A stretch of DNA of 64,000 nt from Streptomyces smaragdinus (GTDB lineage: Bacteria; Actinomycetota; Actinomycetes; Streptomycetales; Streptomycetaceae): positions 186,001 through 250,000 of the forward strand of contig NZ_WEGJ01000003.1 in NCBI RefSeq assembly GCF_009604385.1, read 5' to 3'. Numbering within the stretch: the first letter of the stretch is position 1; every line of letters starts with the position of its first letter. The notes under the pieces were generated by a model, which ran no database searches, had not been told where the DNA came from, and saw only the letters and a program-made list of their open reading frames with translations. A program made the translations under genes and the position numbers. Positions 16,430 to 29,300 of this stretch are shown one piece after another.

Positions 16430-19400
16430 TTATCCGGCCCGGGAAATTTCCACAACCTTCTTCCCGATGTCCGCCATGACCTCCGGGAGCGATATCTCGT
16501 CGTGCCGTACGTCCAGCCGGTGCAGCTGGATTTCCCCGGTCACGTACGGGGTCCAGTGGGTGTGGTCGCGCCCGTGGCCGGCGGTCTTCTCCGCCCGGAA
16601 GAACACGAGGTCGCCGTCGAAGACGCGGGGCCGGAACGCCAGCATCGCCCGGGTGGTGAGCAGATGGGTGTCGAGCACCGCCTCCACCGGGGCCCCGCCC
16701 AGGTCGCCGAACTGCCCGAGCTCCTCGCGGACGAGCTCCAGGGCGCGCTCGCGGGCGTCGGGCGCGTGCGGGTCAAGGAACTCCCCGAACACCTCTGTGA
16801 ACACCTCCTCGAGCGTCGGCTCCGTGCCTCGGCCGCCGCCCTCGGTTCCGGGCAGCGGATAGGAGTCCAGGATGACCAACTGATCTACGGTGAATCCATG
16901 TTCCTGGAGGCGGACGGCCACCTCGTGCGCCAGATGCCCGCCGGCGGACCAGCCGAGCAGCCGGTACGGGCCCTGCGGGCTGATGCCGCGGATGCGCTCC
17001 ACGTACCCGGCGGCCAGCTCCCCGAGCGTGGTCGCCGCGTCGTCGCCGGCGAGGCTCGGCGCCTGGAGCCCGTACACCGGCTGCCGGGGGTCGAGTCCGC
17101 CGAGCAGTCCGGCGTAGCACCAGCTGAGCCCGGCGCCGGGCGGCAGGCAGAACAGCGGTGTCACGTCGCCGCGGGTGCGCAGCTCCAGCACCGGCTCGGC
17201 GTCCTCGGCGGTCGCGTCCCGGCCGGCCAGGGCCTCGGCCAGGGCGGCGGGAGTGGGGGCGGCGAACACGGCGCGGACGGTGGTGCGGGTGCCGGTGAGG
17301 GCGTGGACGCGGGAGACGAGGCGGGCGGCGGCCAGTGAGTGGCCGCCGAGGTCGAAGAAGCTGTCGTCGGCGGCGACCTGTTCGACGCCCAGTACCTCGG
17401 CGAACGCGGCGCACAGGAGGTGTTCGGCGGTGGTACGCGGCTTCAGCCCGCCGCCGCCGGTGCGTTCGGGCGCGGGCAGGGCGCGGCGGTCGAGCTTGCC
17501 GTTGGGGGTGAGGGGCAGTTCGTCGAGGGTGACGAACGCGGTCGGGACCATATAGGAGGGGAGCGCCGCACGGGCGGCCTCCTTCAGCCGGCCGGTCAGC
17601 CCGTCGTCCTCCGCCGCCGGTACGACGTACGCGACCAGCCGGGCGTCCCCCAGCACCACGACCCGGGCGTGGGCGACCCCCTCCACCCGGGCCAGCACCG
17701 TCTCGATCTCCCCGAGCTCGATGCGCAGCCCCCGGATCTTCACCTGGTCGTCGGCCCGCCCCAGATACTCCAGCGCCCCGTCGTCCCGCCACCGCACCAC
17801 GTCCCCGGTGCGGTACATCCGCTCCCCCGCCCCGCCCAGCGGATCGGCGACGAACCGCTCCGCGGTCAGCGGCGCCCGCCCCACATACCCGCGCGCCAGC
17901 TGCGCGCCGGCCAGATACAGCTCCCCCGACACCCCGGCGGGTACCGGGCGCAGCGCCGCGTCCAGCACGTACAGCCGGGTGTTCCACACGGGCCGCCCGA
18001 TCGGTACGGCGCCCTCGCCGGGCGTGCGGTCCCAGTGCGTGACGTCGACGGACGCCTCGGTGGGCCCGTACAGGTTGTGCACGTCCGCCCCGGTGACCTC
18101 GATGGCGCGGTCGGCGGTGGTGTCGGGCAGGGCCTCGCCGCTGCAGATGATGCGGCGCAGGGTGCCCGCGGTGCCGGCGGCGGCGGGGTCCTGGAGGAAG
18201 GCGTCGAGCATGGACGGGACGAAGTGGACGGTGGTGACGCCGTGGGTGACGATCTCGGCGGCCAGGTAGGCGGGTTCGCGGTGGCCGCCGGGCTTGGCCA
18301 TGACGAGGCCGGCGCCGGTGAGCAGCGGCCAGAAGAACTCCCAGACGGACACGTCGAATCCGTAGGGCGTCTTCTGCAGGACGCGGTCGGCGGGGCCGAG
18401 GCCGTAGCGGTCCTGCATCCACAGCAGACGGTTGACGATGCCGTGGTGGGGGACGCCGACGCCCTTGGGGAGGCCGGTGGAGCCGGAGGTGTAGATGATG
18501 TACGCGAGGTCCTGCGGCCCCGCGGGCTCGGTGTCGGTGAGCGGGGCCGGGCTCTGGGCCGCCAGCTCGTCCGACGTCAGCGGGTCGTCGAGGACGAGGG
18601 GCTTGACCTCGGCCGTGTCGGGGAGTCCGGCGCTGTTCGTGACCAGGCACGCGGGTGCGGCGCCGGTCAGCATCGCCTCGACGCGCGCGGGCGGGAGTTC
18701 GGGGTCGACGGGGAGGTACGGGGAGCCCGCCTTGAGGGCCGCGAGGAGGGTGACCACCAGGTCCGTACCCCGGTGCAGGGCGACGGCGACCGGGCGGTCG
18801 GGGCCGGCGCCGCGGGCGATCAGGGCGCGGGCGAGGCGGTTGGCGCGGGCGTGCAGTTCGGCGTACGTGAGGCTTTCGTCGCCGCTGATCAGGGCGACGG
18901 CGTCGGGGGTGCGGGCGGCCTGCTCCTCCAGCAGCGCGGTCAGGGTGGTGTCGGGTACTTCGCGATCGGTGTCGTTCCATGCGGCGAGCCGGCGCCGCAG
19001 CTCCGCCGGGTCCGCCAGGGTCACGTCGGCCACGCGCTGCTCGGGGTCGGCGGCGACGGCCTCCAGGACGCGCCGCATCCAGGCGCCGATCCGGACCGCG
19101 GTGGCCTCGTCGACGGCGTCCGGGCGGTGGTCGATACGCAGCCGCAGCCGCTCCCCCGGCAGGCCGAGGACGGTGAGCGCGTAGTGGGTGCCGTCCTCGG
19201 CGTCCATGTCGGTGATCTCGACGCCGCCCTCGAGGGTGGGGGCGGTGTCGGCGTCGACCGGGTAGTTCTCGAAGATCGTGGTGGTGTCGAAGAGTTCGCC
19301 GTGTCCGGAGCGGGCCTGGATCTCGGCGAGCTGGACGTGCTGGTGCGGGGTGAGGGCGGTCTGCCGGGTCTGCAGGCTCGCGTACAGGTCGGCGAGCCGG

Positions 19401-20320
19401 TCGCCGGGCCGCCAGCTGACGCGGACCGGGAGGGTGTTGATCAGCAGCCCGATCATCGTCTCGATACCGGGCAGCTCCGGCGGCCGGCCCGAGACCGTAC
19501 CGCCGAAGACCACGTCGTCGCGGCCGAGGAGCGAGCCCAGGACCAGGCCCCACGAGCCCTGGACCAGGGTGTTCAGCGTCCAGCCCCGGCTCTGGGCGGT
19601 GGCGGTGAGCCGGTCGGTCAGCTCACGCGACAGCTCCACCAGGTGCGTCCGCGGCGCCACCGGCTCCGCCTCCTGGGTCCCGGGCGGGCCGGTCAGGAGG
19701 GAGGGGCCGTCGAGGCCGCTCAGCTCGTCCGCCCAGACCTCCAGGGCGTCGTCCTTGTCCTGCCGGCCCAGCCAGGCGAGGTAGTCGCGGTACGGGGTGA
19801 CCCGCCGCATCCCGGACGGGTCTCCGTCCCGCTCGTACAGCTCGAAGAGGTCGTCCAGCAGCAGCGGTACGGACCAGCCGTCGACCAGGATGTGGTGGAG
19901 GGTGACCAGCAGCCGGAACACGCCCTCGGACACCTCGGCCAGCACGAAGCGGATCAGCACGTCCGAGTCCAGCGCGAACCGCCGTCCGCGCTCCTCGGCG
20001 CACAGCTCCTCGAACGCCGTCCGGGCGTCGGGCGCCTCGGTGAGGTCCACCTCGCGCCAGGGCAGGTCGACCTGGCGGCGGACCACCTGGAGCGGCTGGT
20101 CCATGCCCTCGTGCATGAACACCACGCGCAGATTGGGGTGCCGGTGCAGGAGGGCGCCGGCGGCGGTGCGCAGCCGGTCCGGGTCGAGGGGGCCGCGCAG
20201 CTCCACGGAGAGGTGGACGGTGTAGACGTCGTGGCCGTCCGCGGCGCCGAGCGCGTGGAAGAGGAGCCCCTCCTGGAGGGAGGAGAGGGGCAGCACGTCC
20301 TCGATCTGACTCTGGGCCAT
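16430..20320 (-). CDS. NRPS-C: C-A(Ser)-T-TE termination module
   Basis: A 1296-residue synthetase. The condensation domain (1 to about 440) starts [19 protein letters not shown] and has HHILVDG, the look of a DCL-type C domain, fitting its position after the E domain of NRPS-B. The adenylation domain (about 460-960) has [11 protein letters not shown] near 610. Specificity residues, counted against GrsA, read D-V-W-H-I-S-L-V-D-K, the known serine code. The T domain has LGGHSLAAARL (Ser near 992). The thioesterase (about 1050-1296) has GWSAGG near 1122. It adds Ser as residue 7 and releases the peptide, by hydrolysis or ring closure. ATG 20320 follows the NRPS-B stop by two bases. Confidence 0.93.
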   Translation of the reverse strand: MAQSQIEDVLPLSSLQEGLLFHALGAADGHDVYTVHLSVELRGPLDPDRLRTAAGALLHRHPNLRVVFMHEGMDQPLQVVRRQVDLPWREVDLTEAPDARTAFEELCAEERGRRFALDSDVLIRFVLAEVSEGVFRLLVTLHHILVDGWSVPLLLDDLFELYERDGDPSGMRRVTPYRDYLAWLGRQDKDDALEVWADELSGLDGPSLLTGPPGTQEAEPVAPRTHLVELSRELTDRLTATAQSRGWTLNTLVQGSWGLVLGSLLGRDDVVFGGTVSGRPPELPGIETMIGLLINTLPVRVSWRPGDRLADLYASLQTRQTALTPHQHVQLAEIQARSGHGELFDTTTIFENYPVDADTAPTLEGGVEITDMDAEDGTHYALTVLGLPGERLRLRIDHRPDAVDEATAVRIGAWMRRVLEAVAADPEQRVADVTLADPAELRRRLAAWNDTDREVPDTTLTALLEEQAARTPDAVALISGDESLTYAELHARANRLARALIARGAGPDRPVAVALHRGTDLVVTLLAALKAGSPYLPVDPELPPARVEAMLTGAAPACLVTNSAGLPDTAEVKPLVLDDPLTSDELAAQSPAPLTDTEPAGPQDLAYIIYTSGSTGLPKGVGVPHHGIVNRLLWMQDRYGLGPADRVLQKTPYGFDVSVWEFFWPLLTGAGLVMAKPGGHREPAYLAAEIVTHGVTTVHFVPSMLDAFLQDPAAAGTAGTLRRIICSGEALPDTTADRAIEVTGADVHNLYGPTEASVDVTHWDRTPGEGAVPIGRPVWNTRLYVLDAALRPVPAGVSGELYLAGAQLARGYVGRAPLTAERFVADPLGGAGERMYRTGDVVRWRDDGALEYLGRADDQVKIRGLRIELGEIETVLARVEGVAHARVVVLGDARLVAYVVPAAEDDGLTGRLKEAARAALPSYMVPTAFVTLDELPLTPNGKLDRRALPAPERTGGGGLKPRTTAEHLLCAAFAEVLGVEQVAADDSFFDLGGHSLAAARLVSRVHALTGTRTTVRAVFAAPTPAALAEALAGRDATAEDAEPVLELRTRGDVTPLFCLPPGAGLSWCYAGLLGGLDPRQPVYGLQAPSLAGDDAATTLGELAAGYVERIRGISPQGPYRLLGWSAGGHLAHEVAVRLQEHGFTVDQLVILDSYPLPGTEGGGRGTEPTLEEVFTEVFGEFLDPHAPDARERALELVREELGQFGDLGGAPVEAVLDTHLLTTRAMLAFRPRVFDGDLVFFRAEKTAGHGRDHTHWTPYVTGEIQLHRLDVRHDEISLPEVMADIGKKVVEISRAG

Positions 20321-20322
20321 GG

Positions 20323-23300
20323 TCACTTCCTCAGCTTTGCTTCGAGCAGGTCGATGTGGTGCTGCGACAGCGGTACGAGGGACAGGTCGGACGGGGTGAG
20401 ACCGCCGGCGTCCGGGTTGTCGGCGTGGGTGGTGAGCGCGCCGAGGGCCTGGCGCCAGAGCTTGCCGAGGCGGTTCACCTGGGTCTCGCGCAGGAGGGCC
20501 TTCGGCCAGGACAGGGTGATGTGCAGGCTGGGGCCGCCGGCGCCGTCCATGGTGGCGGCGTTGATCTCCAGGACGTGCGCGAACGGCAGGTCCTCCTCGC
20601 CGACGCCGCCGGCGCCCTCGCCGACCGACACCCAGTGCTCGCCCCCGCCGTCGCCGTCGTCGGCGGAGAAGCGGCCCAGGTAGTTGAAGCCGATCAGCGG
20701 CGGTGCCTGGCCGGCGAGTTCGCCCCGGGTGTCCGGGTTGACCCAGCGCAGGAGGCCGTAGCCGAGGCCCTGGTCGGGGATCGCCCGCAGCTGCTCCTTG
20801 ACCTGCTTGAGCGCCCCGCCGACCTGCGGTCCGGCCGCCCGGACCTCGGTCCACGGGACCCGGCCGGCGGAGACCCGTACCGGGTACTGGGAGGTGAACC
20901 AGCCGACCGTACGGGAGAGGTCGTGGCCGGCGGCCAGGACGTCCTCGTGGCGGCCGTGGCCCTCGAGGTCGAGCAGCATGCCGTCGGCCGCGTAGGCGGG
21001 GGCCCATTCGTCCATGGCCATGGCGAGGCCGGAGATCAGGACGTCGTTCACCCCGGCGCGGAACACCGACGGGACGGTGGTGAGGAGGGCTTCGGTCTCC
21101 TCGGGCGGCAGGACGACGGTCACGGTACGGGCCGTGCCGATGGTGTCGCGGGCCGGGTCGAGGGGCTTTGCGCCCAGGGGGCCGCGGCCGTGGGCGAGGG
21201 TGTCGCGCCAGAAGCCGAGCTGGTCGGTCCAGCGTTCCGTACCGGCCGCCGTCGCCAGGGCGGAGGCCCAGCCGCGCATCGAGGTGCCGACGGGCTCGAG
21301 TTCGACGGGGTTCTTCGTGGAGACCGCCTGCCAGGCGGCGGCGAGGTCGGGGAGGAGGATGCGCCAGGAGACGCCGTCGACGACGAGGTGGTGGATCATC
21401 ACCAGCAGCCGGCCGTCGGCCTCCGCGCCGGCGTCGAACCAGACGAGCTGGGCCATCACGCCGTCCTGCGGGGCGAGTCGGGCCCGTGCGGCTTCGGCCT
21501 CGCGCTCGATGGCTGCCGCCTCGTCCTCGCCCCGGATGTCCACCCGGGTCACCAGGTCCAGCGGCGCACCCGGCTCGGGGACCTCCATCGTCCAGCCGTC
21601 GCCGGTGACCACGAGCCGCGCCCGCAGCCCGTCGTGATGGTCCACGACCGCCCGCACGGCCGCCGTGAGGTCGTCCAGCCGCAGCCCCGCGGGCACCGGC
21701 ACCACGTACGACTGGTTGAACCCGTCGACCGAACCACCGCCGGCCCGCAGCCACTCCATCACCGGCGTCGCGGGCATCTCGCCCACACCGGCCCGGCCCG
21801 CGGCCTCCACGGACTCCTCCACCGCCACGGCGGCCAGCTCACCGACGGACTGCCGCTCGAAGACGTCCCGCGCGGTGAAGATCAGCCCGGCCTTGCGGGC
21901 CCGGCTGACCAGCTGGATCGACGCGATGCTGTCACCGCCGAGGTCGAAGAACCCGTCGTTCACGCCGACCCGGTCCACGCCGAGGATGTCGCGGAAGATG
22001 CCGGCGAGGATCTCCTCCCTGCGGTTGGTGGGCAGGCCGCCGTCCGGGGCCTTGCTGTCCACGGCGCGTTCGGGCACGGGCAGCGCCCGGACGTCGAGCT
22101 TGCCGTTCGGGGTCAGCGGCAGTTCGTCGAGCCGCACGAACGCCGAGGGCACCATGTAGGCGGGGAGCTGCGCGGACACGTGTTCCGGGAGGCCGTCGGT
22201 GTCGCCGACGACGTAGGCGACGAGCTGCTTGTCGCCGGGGCGGTCCTCGCGTACGACGACGGCCGCCGTGGAGACGCCGGGGCCGGCGAGGAGGGCGTTC
22301 TCGATCTCGCCGGGCTCGATGCGGAAGCCGCGGATCTTGACCTGGTCGTCGGTGCGTCCGACGTAGCCGATGTTCCCGTCCCGCGTCCACCGGACGATGT
22401 CGCCGGTACGGTACATCCGCTCCCCCGGCGCCCCGAACGGGCTTGCCACGAACCGCTCCGCCGTCAGCGCCGACCGCCCGCCGTAGCCCTGCGCCACACC
22501 GTGGCCGGTGAGGTACAGCTCGCCGGGTACGCCGACGGGGACCGGGCGCAGCGCCGCGTCGAGGACGTACCCCCGCATCCCCTGCAGGAGGCGGCCGATG
22601 GGCACGCCGTCGGCCGGGGTCCAGCCGCCGGGCACGGGCCAGCAGGTCGCGAAGGTCGTGGTCTCCGTCGGGCCGTAGCCGTTGACCAGCCGGATCCCCG
22701 GCCACGCCGCCCGCACCCGGCCGATGGCCTCCGCGGACGCCTTCTCGCCGCCGAACCAGACCTCGCGCAGGCCCGCGAAGGCGTCCACGCGCTCGGCGGC
22801 GATCGTGTTGAAGAGGGTCGTGGTGATCGCGACGCCCGTGACGCCGCGCCGCTCCACGGCGGCGTGCAGCTCGTCGGGGCCGAGGAGGCCCTGCGGGGCG
22901 ACGACGATCGTGCCGCCGCGCAGGAGGGGGACCCACATCTCGTACGTGGAGGCGTCGAAGGCGTGGGAGGCGTGCATCAGCACGCGGTCGTGGCCGCCGC
23001 CGTCGAAGCACGGGTCGAGGGCCAGGTCGACGACGTTCCCGTGGGTGACGATCACGCCCTTGGGGACGCCGGTCGTGCCGGAGGTGTACATCACGTACGC
23101 CGGGAGGCCGGGGGTGACGGCCCGCCACTCCTCCTCCGCCAGCAGGCCGCCGATGCAGGCGGCGTCGGCGAGGGCGTCGAGGGTGAGCGTGTCCACGGCT
23201 CCGCGGAGCTCGCCGGGGACGTCGGCGCGGTCGGTGAGGAGGAGGACGGCCTCGCTGTCCCGGGCGATCCAGGCGAGGCGGTCGGCGGGGTGGGCGTCGT

Positions 23301-26300
23301 GGAGGGGGACGTAGGCGCCGCCGGCCCAGATGACGGCGAGTTCGGCGACGACCAGGTCCAGCGAGCGGTCCATCAGCAGGGCCACCCGCGAGCCCGCGCG
23401 GACGCCGCGCCCGCGCAGGACGTGGGCCCAGCGGCCGACGCGGTCGTGCAGCTCGGCGTAGGTGAGCTGCGTACCGTCGGCGCCGACGAGGGCGACGGCG
23501 GCCGGCGCCTCCAGCACCTGGAGGGCGAAGAACTCCGTCAGCGCCAGCTCCGGGGCGAGGCGCTCGCCGGCCGCGGCGGTCAGGGTCCGCTCCTCCGCGG
23601 GCAGCAGTACGTCCAGAGCGGACACCGCGCGCCCGGGGTCGGCCGTGACCTGCGCGAGCACCTGGGAGAGGCGGGCGCAGAGCGCGTCGACCGTCTCGCG
23701 GTCGAAGAGGTCCCGGGCGAACTCGATGTCGCCCGCCAGACCGGCCGGGAGGCCCTCTTCGTCGAAGAGCTCCTGGAGGTCGAAGGCGAGGTCGAACTTG
23801 GCCGGCGCCCCGGCCACCTCCACCACGGAGGGCGTCACGCCGGGGATGTTCAGCGCGGGCTCCGGGGCGTTCTGGATCATCAGCATGACCTGGAACAGGG
23901 GGTGACGGGCGAGGGAACGCTCGGGATTCAGTACCTCGACCAAACGGTCGAAGGGCACGTCCTGGTGGGCGAAGGCCGACAGGTCCGTGTCCCGTACGCG
24001 GTCCAGCAGTTCCGCGAAGGTCGGGTCGCCGGACACGTCCGTACGCAGGACGAGGGTGTTGACGAAGAACCCGACGACCTCGTCCAGCGCCACGTCCGTA
24101 CGGCCGGCCACACCGCTGCCGAGGGGGATGTCGTCCCCGGCGCCGAGCCGGGAGAAGAGGGCGGCCAGCGCGGCCTGCAGCACCATGTAGACGCTGACGC
24201 CGGACTCGCGCGCGAGCCGGGCCACGCCCGCGTGGGCCGCGGCGTCCAGCTTCCACTCCGTGCGGCCGGCGCGGTACGTGGCGACGGCGGGGCGCGGACG
24301 GTCGGTCAGCGCCTCCAGCGTCTCGGGGACGTCGGCCAGCTGCTCCTTCCAGTACGCGAGCTGCCCGGCGATGACGCTGTCGGGGTCGTCCTCGGAGCCC
24401 AGCACCTCGCGCTGCCAGAGCGCGTAGTCGGCGTACTGGACGGGGAGTTCCGGCAGGTCACGGCCCAGGTACGCGGCCTCGAGGTCGCGCATGAGGGGGG
24501 TCAGGGACCAGCCGTCGCCGGCGATGTGGTGCAGGACGACGAGCAGGACGTACATCTGCGGGCCCGTACGGAACAGCTCGGCCCGCATCGGCAGCTCGGT
24601 CTCGAGGTCGAAGCGGTGGGCGATCGCGGGCGGCAGCACCTCGGCGAGGTCCGCCCCGGCGATCTCCCGGACGGTGAAGGGGACCTCCGCGTCCAGCACG
24701 ATAACCTGCACCGGGCGGCCGTCCACCTCGGGGAACAGGGTGCGCAGGGCCTCGTGGCGCGCCATCACCGCGTTGAGCGCCCGGCGCAGCCGCTCGACGT
24801 CGACCGGGCCGTTCAGCCGGATGGCGGCGGGGATGTTGTACATGCCGCCGTTGCTGTCCAGCCGGTCCAGGAACCACAGCCGCTGCTGGGAGAGGGAGAT
24901 CGGCAGAACGTCGGGACGCTCCATCACCCGCAGCGCGGGCCGGCCCGCACCGGCATCGGCGAGGGACTTGGCCAGCCCGGCGACGGTCGGCGACTCGAAC
25001 ACCGCCCGTACCGACAGCTCGACGTCGAGCGCGGCGCGGATCCGGCTGACGAGGCGGGTGGCGAGGAGGGAGTGGCCGCCGAGGTCGAAGAAGCTGTCGT
25101 CGACGCCGACGCGCTCGGCGCCCAGGAGCTCGGTGAAGATGCCGCAGAGGACTTCCTCGGCCGGTGTACGCGGCCCCCGGAACTCCGTGCCCTCGTACAC
25201 CGGGGCGGGGAGGGCGCGGCGGTTCAGCTTGCCGGAGGCGGTGAGCGGGAGCTCGTCGAGGGCCATGAAGGCCGAGGGCACCATGTACGGCGGGAGGACG
25301 GCCGCCGCGCGCTCGCGGAGGCCGGCGGTGTCGGCGTCGCCGACTATGTAGGCGACGAGCTGCTTGTCGCCGGGGCGGTCCTCGCGGACCACGACGGCGG
25401 CCTTGGCCACGCCGGGGCATTCGGCCAGGACGACCTCGACCTCGCCGGGCTCGATGCGGAAGCCGCGGATCTTGACCTGGTCGTCGGCGCGGCCCAGGTA
25501 CTCCAGGGTCCCGTCGCGGCGCCAGCGGACCACGTCGCCGGTGCGGTACATGCGCTCGCCCTCGTCCCCGTGGGGGTTGGCGACGAAGCGCTCGCCGGTC
25601 AGGACGGCGCGGCCGACGTAGCCGCGTCCGACGCCGGCGCCGGCGATGTAGAGCTCGCCCGGGACTCCGACGGGCACCTGGCGGAGGCCGGCGTCGAGGA
25701 CGAACACCTCGGTGCCTGCCACGGGCCGGCCGATGCCGGGCACCACGCCGTCGGGGCCGTCCATGGCGCCGACGACCGAGTACACCGAGGTCTCCGTGGG
25801 CCCGTAGCCGTTGGTCACGCCGTGCGTGATCTCACGCAGACGGTCCGCCAGCCACGCGGAGACGGCCTCGCCGCCCAGCAGACCACGCAGACCGGTCAGC
25901 GCCTCGGGGACCTGCTGGACCAGGGTCTCCCAGTACGTGGGCGTGGCCTGAAGGAACGTAGCCCCGCACGTGACCGCCAGATCACCCAACTGGACCGGGT
26001 CCAGCACCACATCACGGGTCGCCAGCACCAGCCGGCCACCCGCCAGCAGCGGAACGAAGATCTCCACGTTCGAGATGTCGAACCCGAACGTCGTCACCGC
26101 CAGGAACACGTCCGACTCGTCCACGGAGAACCGAGCCCCCATGTCGGCCAGCACGTTCTCCAGACCACCGCGCGTGACCCCCACGCCCTTCGGCCGACCC
26201 GTCGACCCGGACGTGTACAGCACATACGCCAGACAGTCCCCGGACGCCTCCACACAGGAGACAGGCTTCACAGACTCCGGCAGATCATCCGTCAGCACCA

Positions 26301-29300
26301 GCTGGAGACCATCCACCGGCAGCCGGTCCCCCAGCTCACCGGTCGTCACCACGCAGGCCGGCGCCGCATCCCCGAGAATCATCGCGATGCGCTCCGCCGG
26401 CAGCGCCGGATCCACCGGCACATACGCCCCGCCGGCCTTGACCACGGCCCACAGCGCCACCACCAGATCCACCGACCGCGACAGCGCCACCCCGACCAGC
26501 CGATCGGGCCCCACACCGCAGCCCACGAGCACCCCGGCCAGCCGGTCCGCCCGCTCCTTCAGCTCCCCGTACGTCACCTGCTCGTCCCCGGAGACCACAG
26601 CCACCGCCGACGGACTCGCGGCCACCCGCGCCTCGAACCGGTCCACCATCCCCGGCTCCGAAACGACATCACCCAGTCCCCACGTCTCCAGCAGCCCGGC
26701 CTCGCCGTCCACCAGCACATCCAGCTCCGACACCCGCAGCCCGGGCTCGGCGACGGTCTGCCCCAGCAGCCCGGCCAGACGCTCACCGATCCCCCGGGCC
26801 GTCTCGGCGTCGAACAGATCCGTGGCGAACTCGATGTCACCGACCAGCCCGGCCGGACGGCCCTCGTCGTCGAAGTCCTCCTGAAGGTCGAAGATCATGT
26901 CGAACTTGGCGACCCCGGCCGCGACTTCCCGCACCGACGGGGTGATGCCGGGCAGATTGAGCTCGGGCTGCTGGTTGTTCTGCAGCAGCAGCATGACCTG
27001 GAACAACGGGTGCCGCGCGAGGGAACGCTCCGGGTTCAGCACCTCGACCAGACGGTCGAAGGGCACGTCCTGGTGGGCGAACGCCGACAGGTCCGTCTCC
27101 CGCACCCGCTCCAGCAGCTCCGTGAAGGTCGGGTCGCCCGACACATCCGTACGCAGCACCAGCGTGTTGACGAAGAACCCGACCACGTCGTCGAGCGCCA
27201 CATCCGTCCGCCCGGCCACAGCGGTCCCGAGCGGGATGTCCTCCCCCGCCCCGAGCCGCGAGAACAGCGACGCGACGGCGGCCTGCAGCACCATGAACAC
27301 ACTCACGCCACCCTGCCGCGCCAGCTCCGCCAGCCCAGCATGCGTACCGGCGTCCAGCCGCCACGCCACCCGATCCCCGCGATACGAGGCCACCGCGGGC
27401 CGAGGCCGATCCGCCGGCAGCTCCAGCACCTCCGGCACCCCGGCCAACTGATCCCGCCAGTAAGCCAGCTGACCCGAGATGACGCTCGCCGGATCATCCT
27501 CCGACCCCAGCACCTCCCGCTGCCACAGCGCGTAGTCCGCGTACTGCACCGGCAGCCCCGGGACCTCCCGCCCCAGATACGCCGCCTCCAGATCCCGCAT
27601 GAACGGCGCCAGCGACCACCCGTCACCCGCGATGTGATGCAGCACGACCAGCAGCACACACGCCTCGGGCCCCGTACGGAACAGCTCCGCCCGCACCGGG
27701 ATCTCGGCCGCCAGGTCGAACCGATACCCCGCCGCCTCCGACAACGCCCCGTCGAGCCCGGCCTCCGTAACCTCCCGCACGGCGAACGGCACCCCGGCCT
27801 CCGGCAGGATCACCTGCACCGGCTGACCGTCCACCTCGGGGAACAGCGTCCGCAGCGCCTCATGCCGCGCGACGACCGCGTCCAAAGCGCCCTGCAGCCG
27901 CGCCACATCGACCGGCCCCTCCAGCCGGACCGCCGCCGGAATGTTGTACATCCCGCCGTCCCGGTCCAGCCCGTCGAGGAACCACAGCCGCCGCTGGGCG
28001 AACGACAGCGGCACCACGTCCGGCCGCTCCCTCACCCGCAGCGCCGGCCGCCCGGCCTCGGCACCGAACAGCGCCTGCCCCAGCCCCGCGACCGTCGGGT
28101 GCTCGAACACCACCCGGATCGACAGCTCGGCCTCGAACTCCGCCCGGATCCGGCTGACCAGCCGCGTCGCGGACAGCGAGTGCCCGCCCAGATCGAAGAA
28201 ACTGTCGTCGATCCCGACGGACGCGAGCCCCAGCACATCCCCGAAGACGGCACACAGCCGCTCCTCCGTGGAGTTCCGCGGCCCCCGCCCCCGCACGGAT
28301 ACGGCGGACGCGTCCTCCGGCGCCGGCAGCGCCCGCTTGTCGAGCTTCCCGTTCGCGGTGAGCGGCAGCACGTCCAGCGCGACGAAGGCGGACGGCACCA
28401 TGTACTCGGGCAGCCGCCCGGCGGCGTACTCCTTCAGCCCCTCCGTCCCGGAGGCCACCACATAGGCGACGAGCCGCTTGTCGCCCTGCCCGTCCTCCCG
28501 TACCAGCACGACGGCCTGGCTGACGGACGGATGCTCGGCGACGACGGACTCGACCTCACCCAGCTCGATCCGATACCCCCGGATCTTCACCTGGTCGTCG
28601 ACCCGCCCCGCGAACTCCAGCGTCCCGTCGTCGCACCACCGCACCATGTCGCCCGTGCGGTACATCCGCGCGCCCGACTCCCCGAAGGGGTTGGCCACGA
28701 ACCGCCCCGCCGTCAGATCGGGACGGTCGGCGTACCCGCGGGCCAGACAGTCACCAGCCACGTACAGCTCGCCGACCATCCCCGGCGGCAGCGGCCGGAG
28801 CATCGAATCCAGCACGTACAGCTGGGCGTTCCACATCGCGGTACCCAGGGAGAGGATCTCCGCCGGGATCTCGTCGTCCGGCTCGATCGCCAGGGCCGTG
28901 CAGCCGACGGTCGTCTCCGTCGGCCCGTACTCGTTGATCACCCGCACCCCCGGGTGCTCCGCCCGCCACGCGTCGAGCTGCGCGCCCGGCAGCGGCTCGC
29001 CGCCGAGGACGAGCTCCGCCGTGGGGCTGTACTCGGCCGGGAGGGCCTGGAGCAGGGCGAGGTGGCTGGGCGTGCCCTTCAGGAACGCCACGCCCTCGGC
29101 CGGTACGGGGGCGTCCGGGTCGGGGAGGCCGTCGGTGAAGCGCGTCAGGTGCACGGTGCCGCCGGAAACCAGCGGGGCGTACAGACCCGTGACCGTGAGG
29201 TCGAAGGAGACCGGGGAGTGCAGGAGGGTGCTGCGGGCGGACGCGGGATAGATGTCGAGCGTCCACAGCAGGTAGTTGACGACGGCCCGGTGTTCGACCA